Positions 43,559 to 53,026 of a DNA stretch of 64,000 nucleotides are shown here, piece by piece. Source of the DNA: an uncultured Bacteroidota bacterium (GTDB lineage: Bacteria; Bacteroidota; Bacteroidia; Bacteroidales; P3). The stretch spans positions 42,405 through 106,404 of the forward strand of contig CADCEC010000007.1 in the NCBI GenBank assembly GCA_902800395.1. Reading direction: 5' to 3'. Each line of letters begins with the position of its first letter. Position 1 is the first letter of the stretch. The notes under the pieces are model-generated. The model was not told where the DNA came from. It made no database searches and saw only the letters and a program-made list of their open reading frames with translations. The translations under genes and the position numbers were made by a program.

Positions 43559-44050
43559 TTATCGCTTCTGGCCATAGATGGTGGCCACAGCGGTAGTGGT
43601 AACGTTCTCGTTGATATCCTTCATCACCATGGAGACGTCGCCCGAGAGTACCTGGGTCTCCTTGTTGTAACGCAAGGTACTGCTCTGGATAGTGGCCTCG
43701 AAGCTCTGCTCGGCAAGGGTAATCTTGTCCGGTGTAATGGTGCCGTCGTTGTTGAACTTGCCGGTCACCGTCACAGGCATGCCGTTCACCTCGGGCACCG
43801 TGATGGCTATCCGCTGTCCGCCGGGATTGGTGAGCGAGATATTGTTACCCTCATAGCGATTGTTATACTCCTCGCCGTTGAAGGTGTAGGCGATGACAAG
43901 ATAGCCGTCGTATGTACCCACGGCGGCGGCGGCATAGGCGCGGGCCTCGGCCGACGAAGCCTCGTCGTTGTCATCGTCCTTGCAGGACATCATGGTCCCC
44001 ATGGCTGCCACAAACAGCAACATGGTCATCAGTTTGAGCGTTTTTTTCAT
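43559..44050 (-). CDS. Calycin-like lipoprotein
   Basis: 163 residues. Lipoprotein signal ending MGTMMSC (Cys23), an acidic DDDNDE linker for outer-membrane sorting, then a ~110-residue beta-barrel-like domain (VGTYDGYLVIAY, NNISLTNPGGQRIAITVPEV, VTGKFNNDGTI, LRYNKETQVLSGDVSM), matching the calycin-like small lipoproteins of Bacteroidales. Ligand unknown. Divergent from mrdA; a TATTTTTG -7 element lies at 44138-44131 on its strand. Confidence 0.7.
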   Translation of the reverse strand: MKKTLKLMTMLLFVAAMGTMMSCKDDDNDEASSAEARAYAAAAVGTYDGYLVIAYTFNGEEYNNRYEGNNISLTNPGGQRIAITVPEVNGMPVTVTGKFNNDGTITPDKITLAEQSFEATIQSSTLRYNKETQVLSGDVSMVMKDINENVTTTAVATIYGQKR

Positions 44051-44130
44051 GTCTATGTTTATTTTAATGTTATTATTGCATTCGTAATTGAGACATTAAC
44101 GCTATTTGTACCAAATTATTATGACGGAGG

Positions 44131-44138
44131 CAAAAATA
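44131..44138 (-). promoter_or_regulatory. -7 element TATTTTTG for the calycin-like gene
   Basis: Exact TAnnTTTG on the minus strand, 81 bases before the start; TTG at 44163-44161 gives a 22-base spacer, slightly long. Confidence 0.5.
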
Positions 44139-44194
44139 GAAAAAAACAGAATGCTCATCACAATAATTCACGCACGCCCGCGTTTAATGATTTA

Positions 44195-46045
44195 ATGTCG
44201 AACAAGTATGCAGACCGCAGCCGTGTGGTGAGGGTTATCTTCATCGTCGTCTTTGCCCTTTTTGTGGGGCGACTGGCGATGCTGCAGTTGTTCAGTTCCG
44301 AGTACAAGGAGAAGGCCGAACAGCAGTCGCTGCGCAACATCACGCAGTATCCTGCCCGCGGTTTCATCTATGACCGCAACGGCAAGCTACTTGTCCACAA
44401 CGAGGCCGTCTACGACCTGATGGTCATCCCCCGCATGGTGAAAGACCTCGACACCAATCTCTTCTGCAAAAGTCTGGGCATCACGCGCGACGACTTCGAC
44501 GAGCGCATGCTCAAAGCCCGTAAATACTCACCCTATTCGAGCTCCATCTTCATCAAGCAAATCTCGAAAGAAGAATATGCGAGATTCGAGAACAAGATGT
44601 ATCGCTTCAAAGGGTTCTATATCTCGCAGCGCACCCTGAGGATCTACGACCGGCCCATCGCCGCACAGGTGCTGGGCTATGTCGGTGAGGTGAACGATGC
44701 CGACCTAAAGCGCGACTCCTACTATCGCATGGGTGACTATATCGGCAAAAGCGGCATCGAGAAGAGTTATGAGGAGGTGCTGCGCGGTGTCAAGGGCAAG
44801 AAAGTGATGCATGTCGACGTCCACAGCCGCGAGATCGGCCCCTATCGCAACGGGGCTTTCGACACCCTCCCCATCGAAGGCAGCAACCTCTACACCACCC
44901 TCGATGCCGACCTGCAGGCCTATGCCGAGGACCTGATGGCCAACAAGCGCGGCTGTGTGGTGGCCATCGAGCCTTCCACTGGCGAGGTGCTGGCCATGGT
45001 GTCGGCTCCCACCTATGACCCCAACCTCTTGGTGGGCCGCATCCGCGGCAAGAACTACGTGATGCTCAACACCGACATCGCCAAGCCCATGCTCAACCGC
45101 GCCCTGATGGGGCAGTACCCTCCGGGCTCCATCTTCAAGGTGGCTCAGGCCATGACGGCCCTCGACCTGGGCGTCATCACTCCCAACACAGGCTTCGTGT
45201 GCGACAAACACCCCGGCTGCCACAACCACCCGTCGGCACGCTCGGTGCGCGAGGCCATCAAGATGAGCTGCAACCCCTATTTCTACCAAGTCTACCGCCG
45301 CGTCATCCAACAAGGCAAATACAAAAACATCTACAAGGACTCACAGTACGGCCTCACCGTGTGGCACGACTACATGCTGCGCTTCGGCTTCGGCCAGAAG
45401 CTGGACATCGACCTGCCCAAGACGGGCATGTCCACCGGCAACATTCCCGACACCGCCTACTACAACCGCTGGTATGGCAAGGAACGCTGGGCCTTCTCGA
45501 CCATCTACTCCAACTCCATCGGTCAGGGCGAGGTGACGGTGGTACCCATCCAGATGGCCAACCTCGCCGCCATCGTGGCCAACCACGGCTGGTACATCAC
45601 GCCCCATGTGGTGCGTTTCTACGGAAACGACTCCATCCAGGACGAGAAATACAAAATACGCCACGAGACGGGCATCAAGAAAGAGTATTTCGACATCGCC
45701 GCCGACGGCATGTACGACGTGGTGCATGTGGCCGGTGGTACCGCACGGCGCGCCCGTGTCGACGGACTCGACATCTGCGGCAAGACCGGCACCGCCGAGA
45801 ACTACGGCAACGACCACTCCGTCTTCATCGCTTTCGCCCCCAAGAACAATCCCAAGATAGCCCTCGCCGTCTACGTGGAGAACGCCCAGGGTGGCGGCGG
45901 CAGCTGGGCAGCCCCTATCGCAGGACTCATCATCGAGAAATACCTCAACGGCGAGGTGAAGCGCAAGGACGTGGAGAAGATGTACCGCGAAATCAATCCC
46001 TGTCAGAAACTACCGCTCACCAGAAGGGTTAAAAAGAAAAAATGA
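44195..46045 (+). CDS. mrdA: Penicillin-binding protein 2 (elongation transpeptidase)
   Basis: Class B PBP of the elongasome, partner of RodA. 616 residues from MSNKYADRSRVV at 44195 (the frame is open further upstream but only because it is antisense to the lipoprotein gene). One transmembrane helix (VIFIVVFALFVGRLAML), a pedestal domain (YPARGFIYDRNGKLL), then the transpeptidase domain with PPGSIFK (active Ser of SxxK), MSCNPYF (SxN) and CGKTGTAEN (KTGT). It overlaps rodA by 4 bases. mreBCD, commonly upstream, are not here. Confidence 0.94.
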   Translation: MSNKYADRSRVVRVIFIVVFALFVGRLAMLQLFSSEYKEKAEQQSLRNITQYPARGFIYDRNGKLLVHNEAVYDLMVIPRMVKDLDTNLFCKSLGITRDDFDERMLKARKYSPYSSSIFIKQISKEEYARFENKMYRFKGFYISQRTLRIYDRPIAAQVLGYVGEVNDADLKRDSYYRMGDYIGKSGIEKSYEEVLRGVKGKKVMHVDVHSREIGPYRNGAFDTLPIEGSNLYTTLDADLQAYAEDLMANKRGCVVAIEPSTGEVLAMVSAPTYDPNLLVGRIRGKNYVMLNTDIAKPMLNRALMGQYPPGSIFKVAQAMTALDLGVITPNTGFVCDKHPGCHNHPSARSVREAIKMSCNPYFYQVYRRVIQQGKYKNIYKDSQYGLTVWHDYMLRFGFGQKLDIDLPKTGMSTGNIPDTAYYNRWYGKERWAFSTIYSNSIGQGEVTVVPIQMANLAAIVANHGWYITPHVVRFYGNDSIQDEKYKIRHETGIKKEYFDIAADGMYDVVHVAGGTARRARVDGLDICGKTGTAENYGNDHSVFIAFAPKNNPKIALAVYVENAQGGGGSWAAPIAGLIIEKYLNGEVKRKDVEKMYREINPCQKLPLTRRVKKKK

Positions 46046-47301
46046 TGTACCAAGAGAAACTGAAATACGACTGGCTCACCATCGGGCTCTACTTCGCCAT
46101 CATGCTCTTCGGATGGATTAACATCTATGCGGCGGGCTACAGCGAGGGCCATACCGGCCTGTTCGACTTCTCGGTGCAGCATGGCAAACAGATTATTTGG
46201 ATAGCCATCGCCCTCTTCCTCGCCGCCGTGATAGTGCTCACCGAACCACGGGTCTTCTCCAATACCGCCTACGCCATCTATGGCATCGTCATCGCCCTAC
46301 TGGTGGTCACACTCTTCATCGCCACAGTAACCAAGGGTGGCAAGTCGTGGATAGATTTCGGGGCCTTCAAGTTCCAGCCCTCAGAATTCGCCAAGTTCGC
46401 CACAGCCTTGGTGGTAGCCAAATATATGTCGGCCATCGACATCGATATGAAGAATATGCGCACCAAGATGGTAGTGGCGGCACTTGTCGTCATTCCCGCG
46501 GCACTCATCTTCCTGCAGCACGACACCGGCTCGGCACTCGTCTTCCTCGGCTTCATCTTCCCCCTCTACCGCGAGGGACTCTCCGGCAACATCCTCGTCA
46601 TCGGTGTCACCGCCATCATCCTTTTCGTTCTGGCACTCCTTGTAGACAAGTTCATCCTTCTCGCTGCCATCGCAGCCATCGCAGCGCTCTACCTCTTCGT
46701 GTGGCTCAACAAACGCACCTCGCACGACTATTGGCGCACCATCATCATCGCGGTGTGCTGCGCCGCATTCGTTTTTTCTGTCGACTTCGTCTTCAATTCC
46801 ATCCTCGAGCCCCATCAGCGCGAGCGTATCGATGTGTTGCTGGGCAAGAGTGAAGACCTGCAGGGTTCCGGCTACAACGTCAACCAGTCGAAGATAGCCA
46901 TCGGCTCCGGCGGGCTGTTCGGAAAGGGATTCCTTAACGGCACCCTCACCAAAGCCGATTTCGTCCCGGAGCAGGAGACCGACTTCATCTTCTGTACCGT
47001 GGGCGAGGAATGGGGATTCCTCGGATGTGTGGTACTTCTCGTACTCTACACCCTGCTGCTGCAGCGTCTCATCGTCATGGCCGAGCGACAACGCTCCACC
47101 TTCGCGCGTGTCTACGGATATTCCGTGGCCAGCATCCTCTTCATCCACCTCTTCGTCAATGTCGGCATGGTGCTGGGACTCGTCCCCGTCATCGGCATTC
47201 CCCTGCCCTACTTCAGCTACGGCGGCTCCTCACTGCTGGCTTTCACCATCCTCCTCTTTATCTTCATCCGCCAGGACGCCTCAAAGAACCAACTCCTATA
47301 G
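46042..47301 (+). CDS. rodA: RodA rod-shape SEDS glycosyltransferase
   Basis: 419 residues, about ten membrane helices. SEDS signatures: KGGKSWIDFGAFKFQPSEFAK, LQHDTGSALVFLG, AIGSGGLFGKGFLNG, PEQETDFIFCTVGEEWGF (catalytic-region Glu/Asp) and GIPLPYFSYGGSSLL. The ATGATG start overlaps the mrdA stop by 4 bases, confirming the RodA-PBP2 pairing and distinguishing it from ftsW at 1167. Confidence 0.95.
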   Translation: MMYQEKLKYDWLTIGLYFAIMLFGWINIYAAGYSEGHTGLFDFSVQHGKQIIWIAIALFLAAVIVLTEPRVFSNTAYAIYGIVIALLVVTLFIATVTKGGKSWIDFGAFKFQPSEFAKFATALVVAKYMSAIDIDMKNMRTKMVVAALVVIPAALIFLQHDTGSALVFLGFIFPLYREGLSGNILVIGVTAIILFVLALLVDKFILLAAIAAIAALYLFVWLNKRTSHDYWRTIIIAVCCAAFVFSVDFVFNSILEPHQRERIDVLLGKSEDLQGSGYNVNQSKIAIGSGGLFGKGFLNGTLTKADFVPEQETDFIFCTVGEEWGFLGCVVLLVLYTLLLQRLIVMAERQRSTFARVYGYSVASILFIHLFVNVGMVLGLVPVIGIPLPYFSYGGSSLLAFTILLFIFIRQDASKNQLL

Positions 47302-47310
47302 TAAAAAATA

Positions 47311-48534
47311 ATGTCCAAGAAACCCCAAAACGAAGAACACTGCTCTTTCTGCGGCCGTCCTGCCTCACAGGCCGGCATGCTCCTTGCTGGCCTCAACGGC
47401 TACATCTGCCAAGACTGCTCCGCCCAGGCCGAGAAGATCTTCAAAGAGCAGGGCTCCCAAGTTCAAAACTCAAAATTCGAAATCCAGAATTCCGACATCC
47501 CCGTCCCAGCCGACATCAAGGCCTTCCTCGACCAGTATGTCATAGGCCAGGAGGCCGCCAAGCGCGTCCTCTCCGTGGCCGTATACAACCACTACAAACG
47601 TCTGAAATACAATTCTGAGCACGGCGACAAGAACGATGTGGAGATTGAGAAGTCTAACATCATCCTCGTCGGCGAGACCGGCACCGGCAAGACCCTTCTG
47701 GCCCGCACCATCGCGCGCCTCCTCAAGGTGCCTTTCTGCATCGCCGATGCCACCACGCTGACGGAAGCCGGCTATGTAGGCGACGACGTGGAGAACGTCC
47801 TCGTGCGTCTCCTCCAGGCCGCCGACTACAACGTGGAGGCCTGCCAGCGCGGCATCGTCTTCATCGACGAAATCGACAAGATAGCGCGCAAGAGCGAGAA
47901 CACCTCCATCACCCGCGATGTCAGCGGCGAGGGTGTGCAGCAGGCCCTGCTGAAACTCCTCGAGGGTGCCCTCGTGTCCGTCCCCCCCGAAGGGGGCCGC
48001 AAACACCCCGAGCAGAAGCTCATCACCATCGACACCCGCAATATCCTCTTCATCTGCGGCGGCGCCTTCGACGGCATCGAGCGCACCATCGCCTCGCGCC
48101 TCAACAGCAATGTCATCGGCTTCAAGGGCGACGAGACACGCGCCGAACTCGACCGCGACAACATGCTGCAGTATGTCCAGCCTATGGACATCAAGAAGTT
48201 CGGCCTCATCCCCGAACTGGTGGGCCGCTTCCCCGTGCTCACGGCCCTGCAGCCCCTCGACCGCGACGCCCTGCGCCGCATCCTCGTCGAACCTAAGAAC
48301 GCACTCGTCAAGCAGTACCAGGAACTCTTCCGCATGGACGACGTCACCCTCGAGTTCGCCCCCGAGACCCTCGACCTCATCGTCGACCGAGCCGTGAAGT
48401 ACCACCTCGGCGCCCGCGGCCTGCGCTCCATCATGGAGAGCATCATGACCGACCTCATGTTCGACCTCCCGTCACAGGCCAAAGGCTCCACCTTCATCAT
48501 CACCCCCGACATCGCAAAAAAGAAACTGATATGA
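47311..48534 (+). CDS. clpX: ClpX unfoldase subunit of ClpXP
   Basis: AAA+ unfoldase feeding substrates to ClpP. 407 residues: N-terminal zinc-binding domain ([20 protein letters not shown]), AAA+ core with GETGTGKT (Walker A), [11 protein letters not shown] (Walker B), the ELVGRFPV sensor/IGF-adjacent region and [12 protein letters not shown] sensor 2. Residues about 51-62 ([12 protein letters not shown]), in the linker between the zinc domain and the AAA+ core, are encoded by a 7-base repeat array (47463-47492). clpP is not adjacent. The sirtuin gene overlaps its end by 4 bases. Confidence 0.95.
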   Translation: MSKKPQNEEHCSFCGRPASQAGMLLAGLNGYICQDCSAQAEKIFKEQGSQVQNSKFEIQNSDIPVPADIKAFLDQYVIGQEAAKRVLSVAVYNHYKRLKYNSEHGDKNDVEIEKSNIILVGETGTGKTLLARTIARLLKVPFCIADATTLTEAGYVGDDVENVLVRLLQAADYNVEACQRGIVFIDEIDKIARKSENTSITRDVSGEGVQQALLKLLEGALVSVPPEGGRKHPEQKLITIDTRNILFICGGAFDGIERTIASRLNSNVIGFKGDETRAELDRDNMLQYVQPMDIKKFGLIPELVGRFPVLTALQPLDRDALRRILVEPKNALVKQYQELFRMDDVTLEFAPETLDLIVDRAVKYHLGARGLRSIMESIMTDLMFDLPSQAKGSTFIITPDIAKKKLI

Positions 48535-49211
48535 AAAAAATCGTAGTATTGACCGGTGCAGGCATCAGCGCCGAGAGCGGTATCTCCACCTTCCGCGACA
48601 GCGACGGACTGTGGGAGCACTACCGCGTGGAAGATGTGGCTACCCACGAGGCCTACGTGCGCAACCCCGAGCTAGTGCTCAACTTCTACAACGAGCGCCG
48701 TCGCCAGCTCTTCCAGGCGCAGCCCAACGAGGCTCACCGCCAGCTGGTGCGGCTTGAGGAGAAATACGACGTGCGCATCGTCACACAGAACATCGACGAC
48801 CTGCATGAACGCGCCGGCAGCAGCCATGTGCTGCACCTCCACGGAGAACTCACCAAAGGACGCTCCGACCGCAACCCCGACCTCATCGTCGAGGTGGGCG
48901 ACAAGGACATCGTCCTCGGCGACAAAGCCCCCGACGGCACCCAGCTGCGCCCCCACATCGTCTGGTTCGGCGAGGCAGTGCCCAACATCGAACCCGCCGC
49001 AGCACTCTGCGAAGAGGCCGACATCTTCATCGTCGTCGGCACCTCCATGGCCGTCTACCCCGCCGCCGGACTCATCCACTACGTGCAGCGCGGCGTCCCC
49101 TGCTATGTCGTCGACCCCAAAGAGGTGCCCGTCAGCCGCCCCGTCACCTTCATCAAAGAGATCGCTACCAAAGGCGTCACACAACTGGTTGAACAATTAA
49201 TGAAAGATTAA
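48531..49211 (+). CDS. cobB: NAD-dependent protein deacylase (sirtuin, CobB-like)
   Basis: 226 residues. Rossmann-type NAD site [33 protein letters not shown], the catalytic His in LHLHGEL, and [13 protein letters not shown]. The small zinc-binding module is degenerate: none of the four usual zinc Cys residues is present between LHGEL and PHIVWFGE, as in other Bacteroidota sirtuins. Acceptor specificity (acetyl versus succinyl) cannot be read. Coupled to clpX by a 4-base overlap. Confidence 0.9.
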   Translation: MKKIVVLTGAGISAESGISTFRDSDGLWEHYRVEDVATHEAYVRNPELVLNFYNERRRQLFQAQPNEAHRQLVRLEEKYDVRIVTQNIDDLHERAGSSHVLHLHGELTKGRSDRNPDLIVEVGDKDIVLGDKAPDGTQLRPHIVWFGEAVPNIEPAAALCEEADIFIVVGTSMAVYPAAGLIHYVQRGVPCYVVDPKEVPVSRPVTFIKEIATKGVTQLVEQLMKD

Positions 49212-49213
49212 AC

Positions 49214-49753
49214 ATGAAAACAATAGCCTTACTCATCCTTCTCGTGGTCACCACACTGAGCGCTGTCGCCATCACCGGATGGATTCTCTACCTGCTGGTG
49301 AAACGCTATTTCGACAACCAGCAGAAAGAACGTCTGTTGCAGATGAAAATCGACGAGCGCCGCGAGACCCTCAAGGTAGTCACCCCCATCCGTCTGCAGG
49401 CCTACGAGCGCATGGCGCTCTTCCTCGAGCGCATCTCGCCCGACAGCCTCGTGCTGCGCTGCTGGCAGCCTGGCATGGACCTCAAGCTCTTACAGGGCGT
49501 GATGACCAAGAACATCCGCGACGAGTGGGAGCACAACCTCTCCCAGCAGGTCTATATCGACACCGCCACCTGGGCCCACATCCGCGAGGCCAAAGACGAG
49601 ATGATCAACCTCGTCAACTCCTCCGCCGTCACCCTCACCGACACCGACGATCCCACACGTCTGGCAGCCTCCATCTTCGCCTCGGCGGCACAACAACGCC
49701 CCACCGACCGCGCCCTCGAGATACTGCACAAAGAAATCAACGAACTCTTCTAA
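49214..49753 (+). CDS. Membrane-anchored conserved Bacteroidota protein of unknown function
   Basis: 179 residues: one N-terminal membrane helix (ALLILLVVTTLSAVAITGWILYLLV), then a soluble helical domain with conserved-looking blocks (LQAYERMALFLERISPDSLVLR, IRDEWEHNLSQQVYIDTATWAHIREAKDEM). No catalytic motif. It starts 2 bases after the sirtuin stop. The family is familiar beside sirtuin/ClpX genes in Bacteroidota but I cannot assign a role. Confidence 0.65.
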   Translation: MKTIALLILLVVTTLSAVAITGWILYLLVKRYFDNQQKERLLQMKIDERRETLKVVTPIRLQAYERMALFLERISPDSLVLRCWQPGMDLKLLQGVMTKNIRDEWEHNLSQQVYIDTATWAHIREAKDEMINLVNSSAVTLTDTDDPTRLAASIFASAAQQRPTDRALEILHKEINELF

Positions 49754-49756
49754 ACT

Positions 49757-49801
49757 AAAGGAGTGAAAGGGAGTGAGAGGGAGTGACGAGGAGTGAAAGG
49801 A
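49757..49801 (+). repeat. 10-base tandem array GGAGTGAAAG
   Basis: About four degenerate units (GGAGTGAAAG, GGAGTGAGAG, GGAGTGACGA, GGAGTGAAAG) between two genes. The reverse complement of the same unit is found inside the next gene (49900-49938) and at 52264-52306. Confidence 0.85.
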
Positions 49802-49834
49802 CAATAGTTCCGGCCTACAACAAGCATACAACAA

Positions 49835-51646
49835 ATGCAAAGAAAAAGATATAACAAAAAACAGAGAAAAGCGTCACGACAAACATCATTTGTCTTCTCA
49901 CTCCCTTTCACTCCTTTTCACTCCCTTTCACTCCTTCTACTACTCTTCACCGCCGGTTGCGCCCGTCAGGGCTACCCCACCGGCGGCCATAAGGACGAAG
50001 AAGCTCCTGTGGCCCTCGGCTGCAAGCCCGACAACGGTAGCCGCCACTTCGCCAAGGACGAGTTCTACATCCAGTTCGACGAATATGTGGTGCTCAAAAA
50101 CCCCACCGACAACATTTTGGTGTCGCCGCCCATGAAACAGCAGCCCGAATACACCACCAAAGGGAAGGGCATCCTGGTGAGAATCAAGGACACGCTGCAG
50201 GAGAACACCACCTACCTCTTCCAGTTCAAGGAGGCCATCGCCGACTTCAACGAGGGCAACCTGTTGCCCAGCTTCGAGTATGTCTTCTCCACCGGCGACG
50301 CCATGGACTCCCTCATGCTCGAAGGTCGCGTCCTCGACCCCCGCACCGGCAAACCATGGAAAGAGACGGTGACTGTGATGGCTTATAAGGATATCAAAAG
50401 CGATGTTATCGCTCTCGACGATACCATAGCCTCCTACGCACAACCCGACTTTGTGACCCGTTGTGACAAAGAGGGCTATTTTGCCTTCCATTTTATCCCC
50501 GATACTGTCTATCGCATTGTAGCCCTCGAGGACAAGAATCGCAACTTGCGCGTCGACGCAAGCGATGCCGTAGCATGGGACACCACCGCCTTCAAAGCTC
50601 ATCCCGCTCCCGACAGCATTCAGGCAATCAGACAATCAGGCAATCAAGCAATCACTCTCTACATCTCGCAGCCCGAAATACAACGTCAGCGCATCACCAA
50701 GAGCGAGTTCACCGCCAAAGGACGTATCCAGCTCGTCTCCCAACTGCCCATGCAGCAGCCCTCTGTTGAAGGTCTACGAGCAGAATGGCGTCTCAACAGC
50801 CGCAAAGACACGATGACGCTCTGGTGCCTCGATGCCAAACTCGATTCCGCACGCTTCATCGTCAGCGACCCCTCGGGCATCCAAGACACCCTCAAACTGC
50901 GCTATACCGAGAAGAAGAAAAAGGGCTCGCGCCACAAAGCAGGAGAGAAAGAGCAGAAGGTTCCCCTGATGAAAACCCTCTGCGACGGCAACAAAGCATT
51001 CTATGACGACCTGCGACTGGCCTTCGAAAATCCCATTGTTGCCCTGCGCGACAGCGCACAGGCCGAAATCAAGTACCTCAAGGACAGCAGCGTCACCCGT
51101 TGCCCGATAGCACTCGACAGCACTGGCCTCACCGCACGTCTGCTAACCACCCTCAAGTCGGGCGAGAAATACCATGTCCACCTGCGCGACAGCCTCTTCA
51201 CCGACCTCTATGGTCGCACCAGCGACAGCCTCGATTTCGACCTCACCCCCAAGGACTATGGCACCCTCACCCTCCATATCGAAAACCTCACCGACCTTCC
51301 GCTGGTCATCGAGGTCCTCGACAAGCGCGACACCGTCGTCCAATCCCAAACTCTTAACTCTAAACTCTTAACTCTAAACTTCCTACGCCTTCCTGCCGGC
51401 GACTACCGCCTGCGCGCCATCCTCGACGCCAACGGCGACGGCCGCTGGACTCCCGGCGACTATTTCCTGAACCGCCAACCCGAGCAGGCCATCTTCTTCA
51501 AGAAGACACTCTCCCTCCGCGAGAAATGGGAGATGGAAGAGCAATGGATAATCCGCAAATCCGCACCGATGGAATTGGAGAGGGTGCCCATCAGAAGCCT
51601 TGATACCCCAAAAGGCGGAAAAAAGATATTTGAACCCAAACAGTAG
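49835..51646 (+). CDS. Ig-like (Big_5) domain lipoprotein
   Basis: 603 residues. The N-terminal ~40 residues form a basic region plus lipoprotein signal ending FTAGC (Cys42), whose hydrophobic core LPFTPFHSLSLLLLLF is encoded by the 10-base repeat CACTCCCTTT. Next the Bacteroidota Big_5 Ig-like domain (GYPTGGHKDEEAP, FAKDEFYIQFDEYVVLKNP, YLFQFKEAIADFNEGN), then beta-rich domains. Two more repeat segments lie in frame: AIRQSGNQAIT (8-base units) and QTLNSKLLTLNF (7-base units). Likely outer-membrane lipoprotein of unknown role. Coupled to the flippase by a 3-base gap. Confidence 0.75.
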   Translation: MQRKRYNKKQRKASRQTSFVFSLPFTPFHSLSLLLLLFTAGCARQGYPTGGHKDEEAPVALGCKPDNGSRHFAKDEFYIQFDEYVVLKNPTDNILVSPPMKQQPEYTTKGKGILVRIKDTLQENTTYLFQFKEAIADFNEGNLLPSFEYVFSTGDAMDSLMLEGRVLDPRTGKPWKETVTVMAYKDIKSDVIALDDTIASYAQPDFVTRCDKEGYFAFHFIPDTVYRIVALEDKNRNLRVDASDAVAWDTTAFKAHPAPDSIQAIRQSGNQAITLYISQPEIQRQRITKSEFTAKGRIQLVSQLPMQQPSVEGLRAEWRLNSRKDTMTLWCLDAKLDSARFIVSDPSGIQDTLKLRYTEKKKKGSRHKAGEKEQKVPLMKTLCDGNKAFYDDLRLAFENPIVALRDSAQAEIKYLKDSSVTRCPIALDSTGLTARLLTTLKSGEKYHVHLRDSLFTDLYGRTSDSLDFDLTPKDYGTLTLHIENLTDLPLVIEVLDKRDTVVQSQTLNSKLLTLNFLRLPAGDYRLRAILDANGDGRWTPGDYFLNRQPEQAIFFKKTLSLREKWEMEEQWIIRKSAPMELERVPIRSLDTPKGGKKIFEPKQ

Positions 51647-51649
51647 CCC

Positions 51650-53026
51650 ATGCAGAAGAAACTTCTCTCCGGACTCTTCTGGCTGCTGCTGGCCAACCTC
51701 ATCGTCAAGCCCCTCTGGATTCTTGGCATCGAAGTCGGCGCACAAAACGCCGTGGGCAACAGCGCTTACGGCTTTTACTTCGCCATCTTCAACCTTGCCT
51801 ATATCTTCAATATCCTCCTCGACCTCGGCATCACCAACTTCAACACCCGTAATATCGCCCAGCACCCGCAACTCATCACCAAGCACCTCCCGGGCATCCT
51901 CTCCATCAAACTGCTGCTCTTCGTCCTCTACCTCGTCGTGACCTTCACCGTGGGAGCCCTCATGGGCTACGGCAGTGACGAGTTCCGCCTGCTGGCGTGG
52001 CTCACCGTGGCACAATTCCTCAACTCACTCATCCTCTACCTCCGCAGCAACCTCCAAGGACTCCTGCTCTTCCGCTGGGACAGCCTCTTCTCGGTGATGG
52101 ACCGGGTGTTGATGATTCTCATCTGCGGCTGCCTGTTGTGGGGTCCGAAATTCTCCATTTTCAATTCCCAATTCTCCATTTACCACTTCGTCTACGCTCA
52201 AGTCGCCGCCTACCTCCTCACCGCCCTCACCGCCCTCGTCGTCATCCTCCGCAAAACCCACCTTTCACTCCCTTTCACTCCCTTTCACTCCCTTTCACTC
52301 CCATTTATGCTTGTCATCCTCCGCAAGAGTGCCCCCTTCGCCTTGCTGGTGCTCTTGATGGCCTCCTATAACCGCATCGACCCCATCCTGCTGCGTGCGC
52401 TGGCCTCCGACGCCGACGCCGGCATCTATGCCGGCGCCTTCCGCCTCCTCGACGCCCTCACCATGATATGCTACCTCGTCAGCGTCCCACTCCTCCCCAT
52501 CTTCTCCAAACTCTGTAAAGAACAAAAATCCGCGCCAACAAACTTTCAACTTTCAACTTTCAACTTTCAACTACAAGACGCCTTGCGTCTTGTCTTCTGG
52601 CCCTTGATGATATTTGCTGTGGGAGTTTCTGTGGTTTGCGCGATATGCGCCGAGCCCCTGATGGACCTCCTCTATCCCGGCCGCGGCGCCCTTTATGTGC
52701 CGGCCTTCCGCGTGGTCATCTTCGGCCTCATCCCCATCGCCGTCACCTATATCTTCGGCACTCTCCTCACCGCCGGCGGACACCTGAAGCAGCTCAATAT
52801 CTTCGCCGCCTCCAGCCTGCTCCTCAATATCGTCGTCAACCTCATCCTCATCCCCCGGTTCGGTGCCGCAGGCTCCGCCTGGGCCTCCCTCACCGCCCAG
52901 ACCTTCATGGCCCTGGCCCAGCTCCTGCTGGCCATCCGCCTCTTCCACCTGCCACCTGCCGCTTTCCGTCTCCCGAGACTCTACGAGATAAAGGAACTCG
53001 CTAGCCAGCTTCTTGAAAAAGACTAA
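51650..53026 (+). CDS. Polysaccharide/oligosaccharide flippase (Wzx/MATE-like)
   Basis: 458 residues with about 12-14 predicted membrane helices, starting KKLLSGLFWLLLANLIVKPLWILG and containing DLGITNFNTRNIA and YNRIDPILLRALASDADAGIYAGAFRL, the lipid-linked-sugar flippase pattern. Three repeat arrays are read in frame: FSIFNSQFSIYHF (7-base), LSLPFTPFHSLSLPF (10-base, 52264-52306) and NFQLSTFNFQLQ (7-base, 52548-52576). They sit at helix ends and loops. Substrate unknown. It converges on the M48 gene with a 4-base overlap of stops. Confidence 0.82.
   Translation: MQKKLLSGLFWLLLANLIVKPLWILGIEVGAQNAVGNSAYGFYFAIFNLAYIFNILLDLGITNFNTRNIAQHPQLITKHLPGILSIKLLLFVLYLVVTFTVGALMGYGSDEFRLLAWLTVAQFLNSLILYLRSNLQGLLLFRWDSLFSVMDRVLMILICGCLLWGPKFSIFNSQFSIYHFVYAQVAAYLLTALTALVVILRKTHLSLPFTPFHSLSLPFMLVILRKSAPFALLVLLMASYNRIDPILLRALASDADAGIYAGAFRLLDALTMICYLVSVPLLPIFSKLCKEQKSAPTNFQLSTFNFQLQDALRLVFWPLMIFAVGVSVVCAICAEPLMDLLYPGRGALYVPAFRVVIFGLIPIAVTYIFGTLLTAGGHLKQLNIFAASSLLLNIVVNLILIPRFGAAGSAWASLTAQTFMALAQLLLAIRLFHLPPAAFRLPRLYEIKELASQLLEKD
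52548..52576 (+). repeat. Perfect heptad array in the flippase gene
   Basis: Four consecutive AACTTTC units, read as NFQLSTFNFQLQ in frame. Confidence 0.9.

Noticed and set aside
43451-44194. N-terminal extension of PBP2
   Set aside because: The upstream part is antisense to the calycin-like lipoprotein, and the SEDS-partner PBP begins cleanly at MSNKYADRS (44195).
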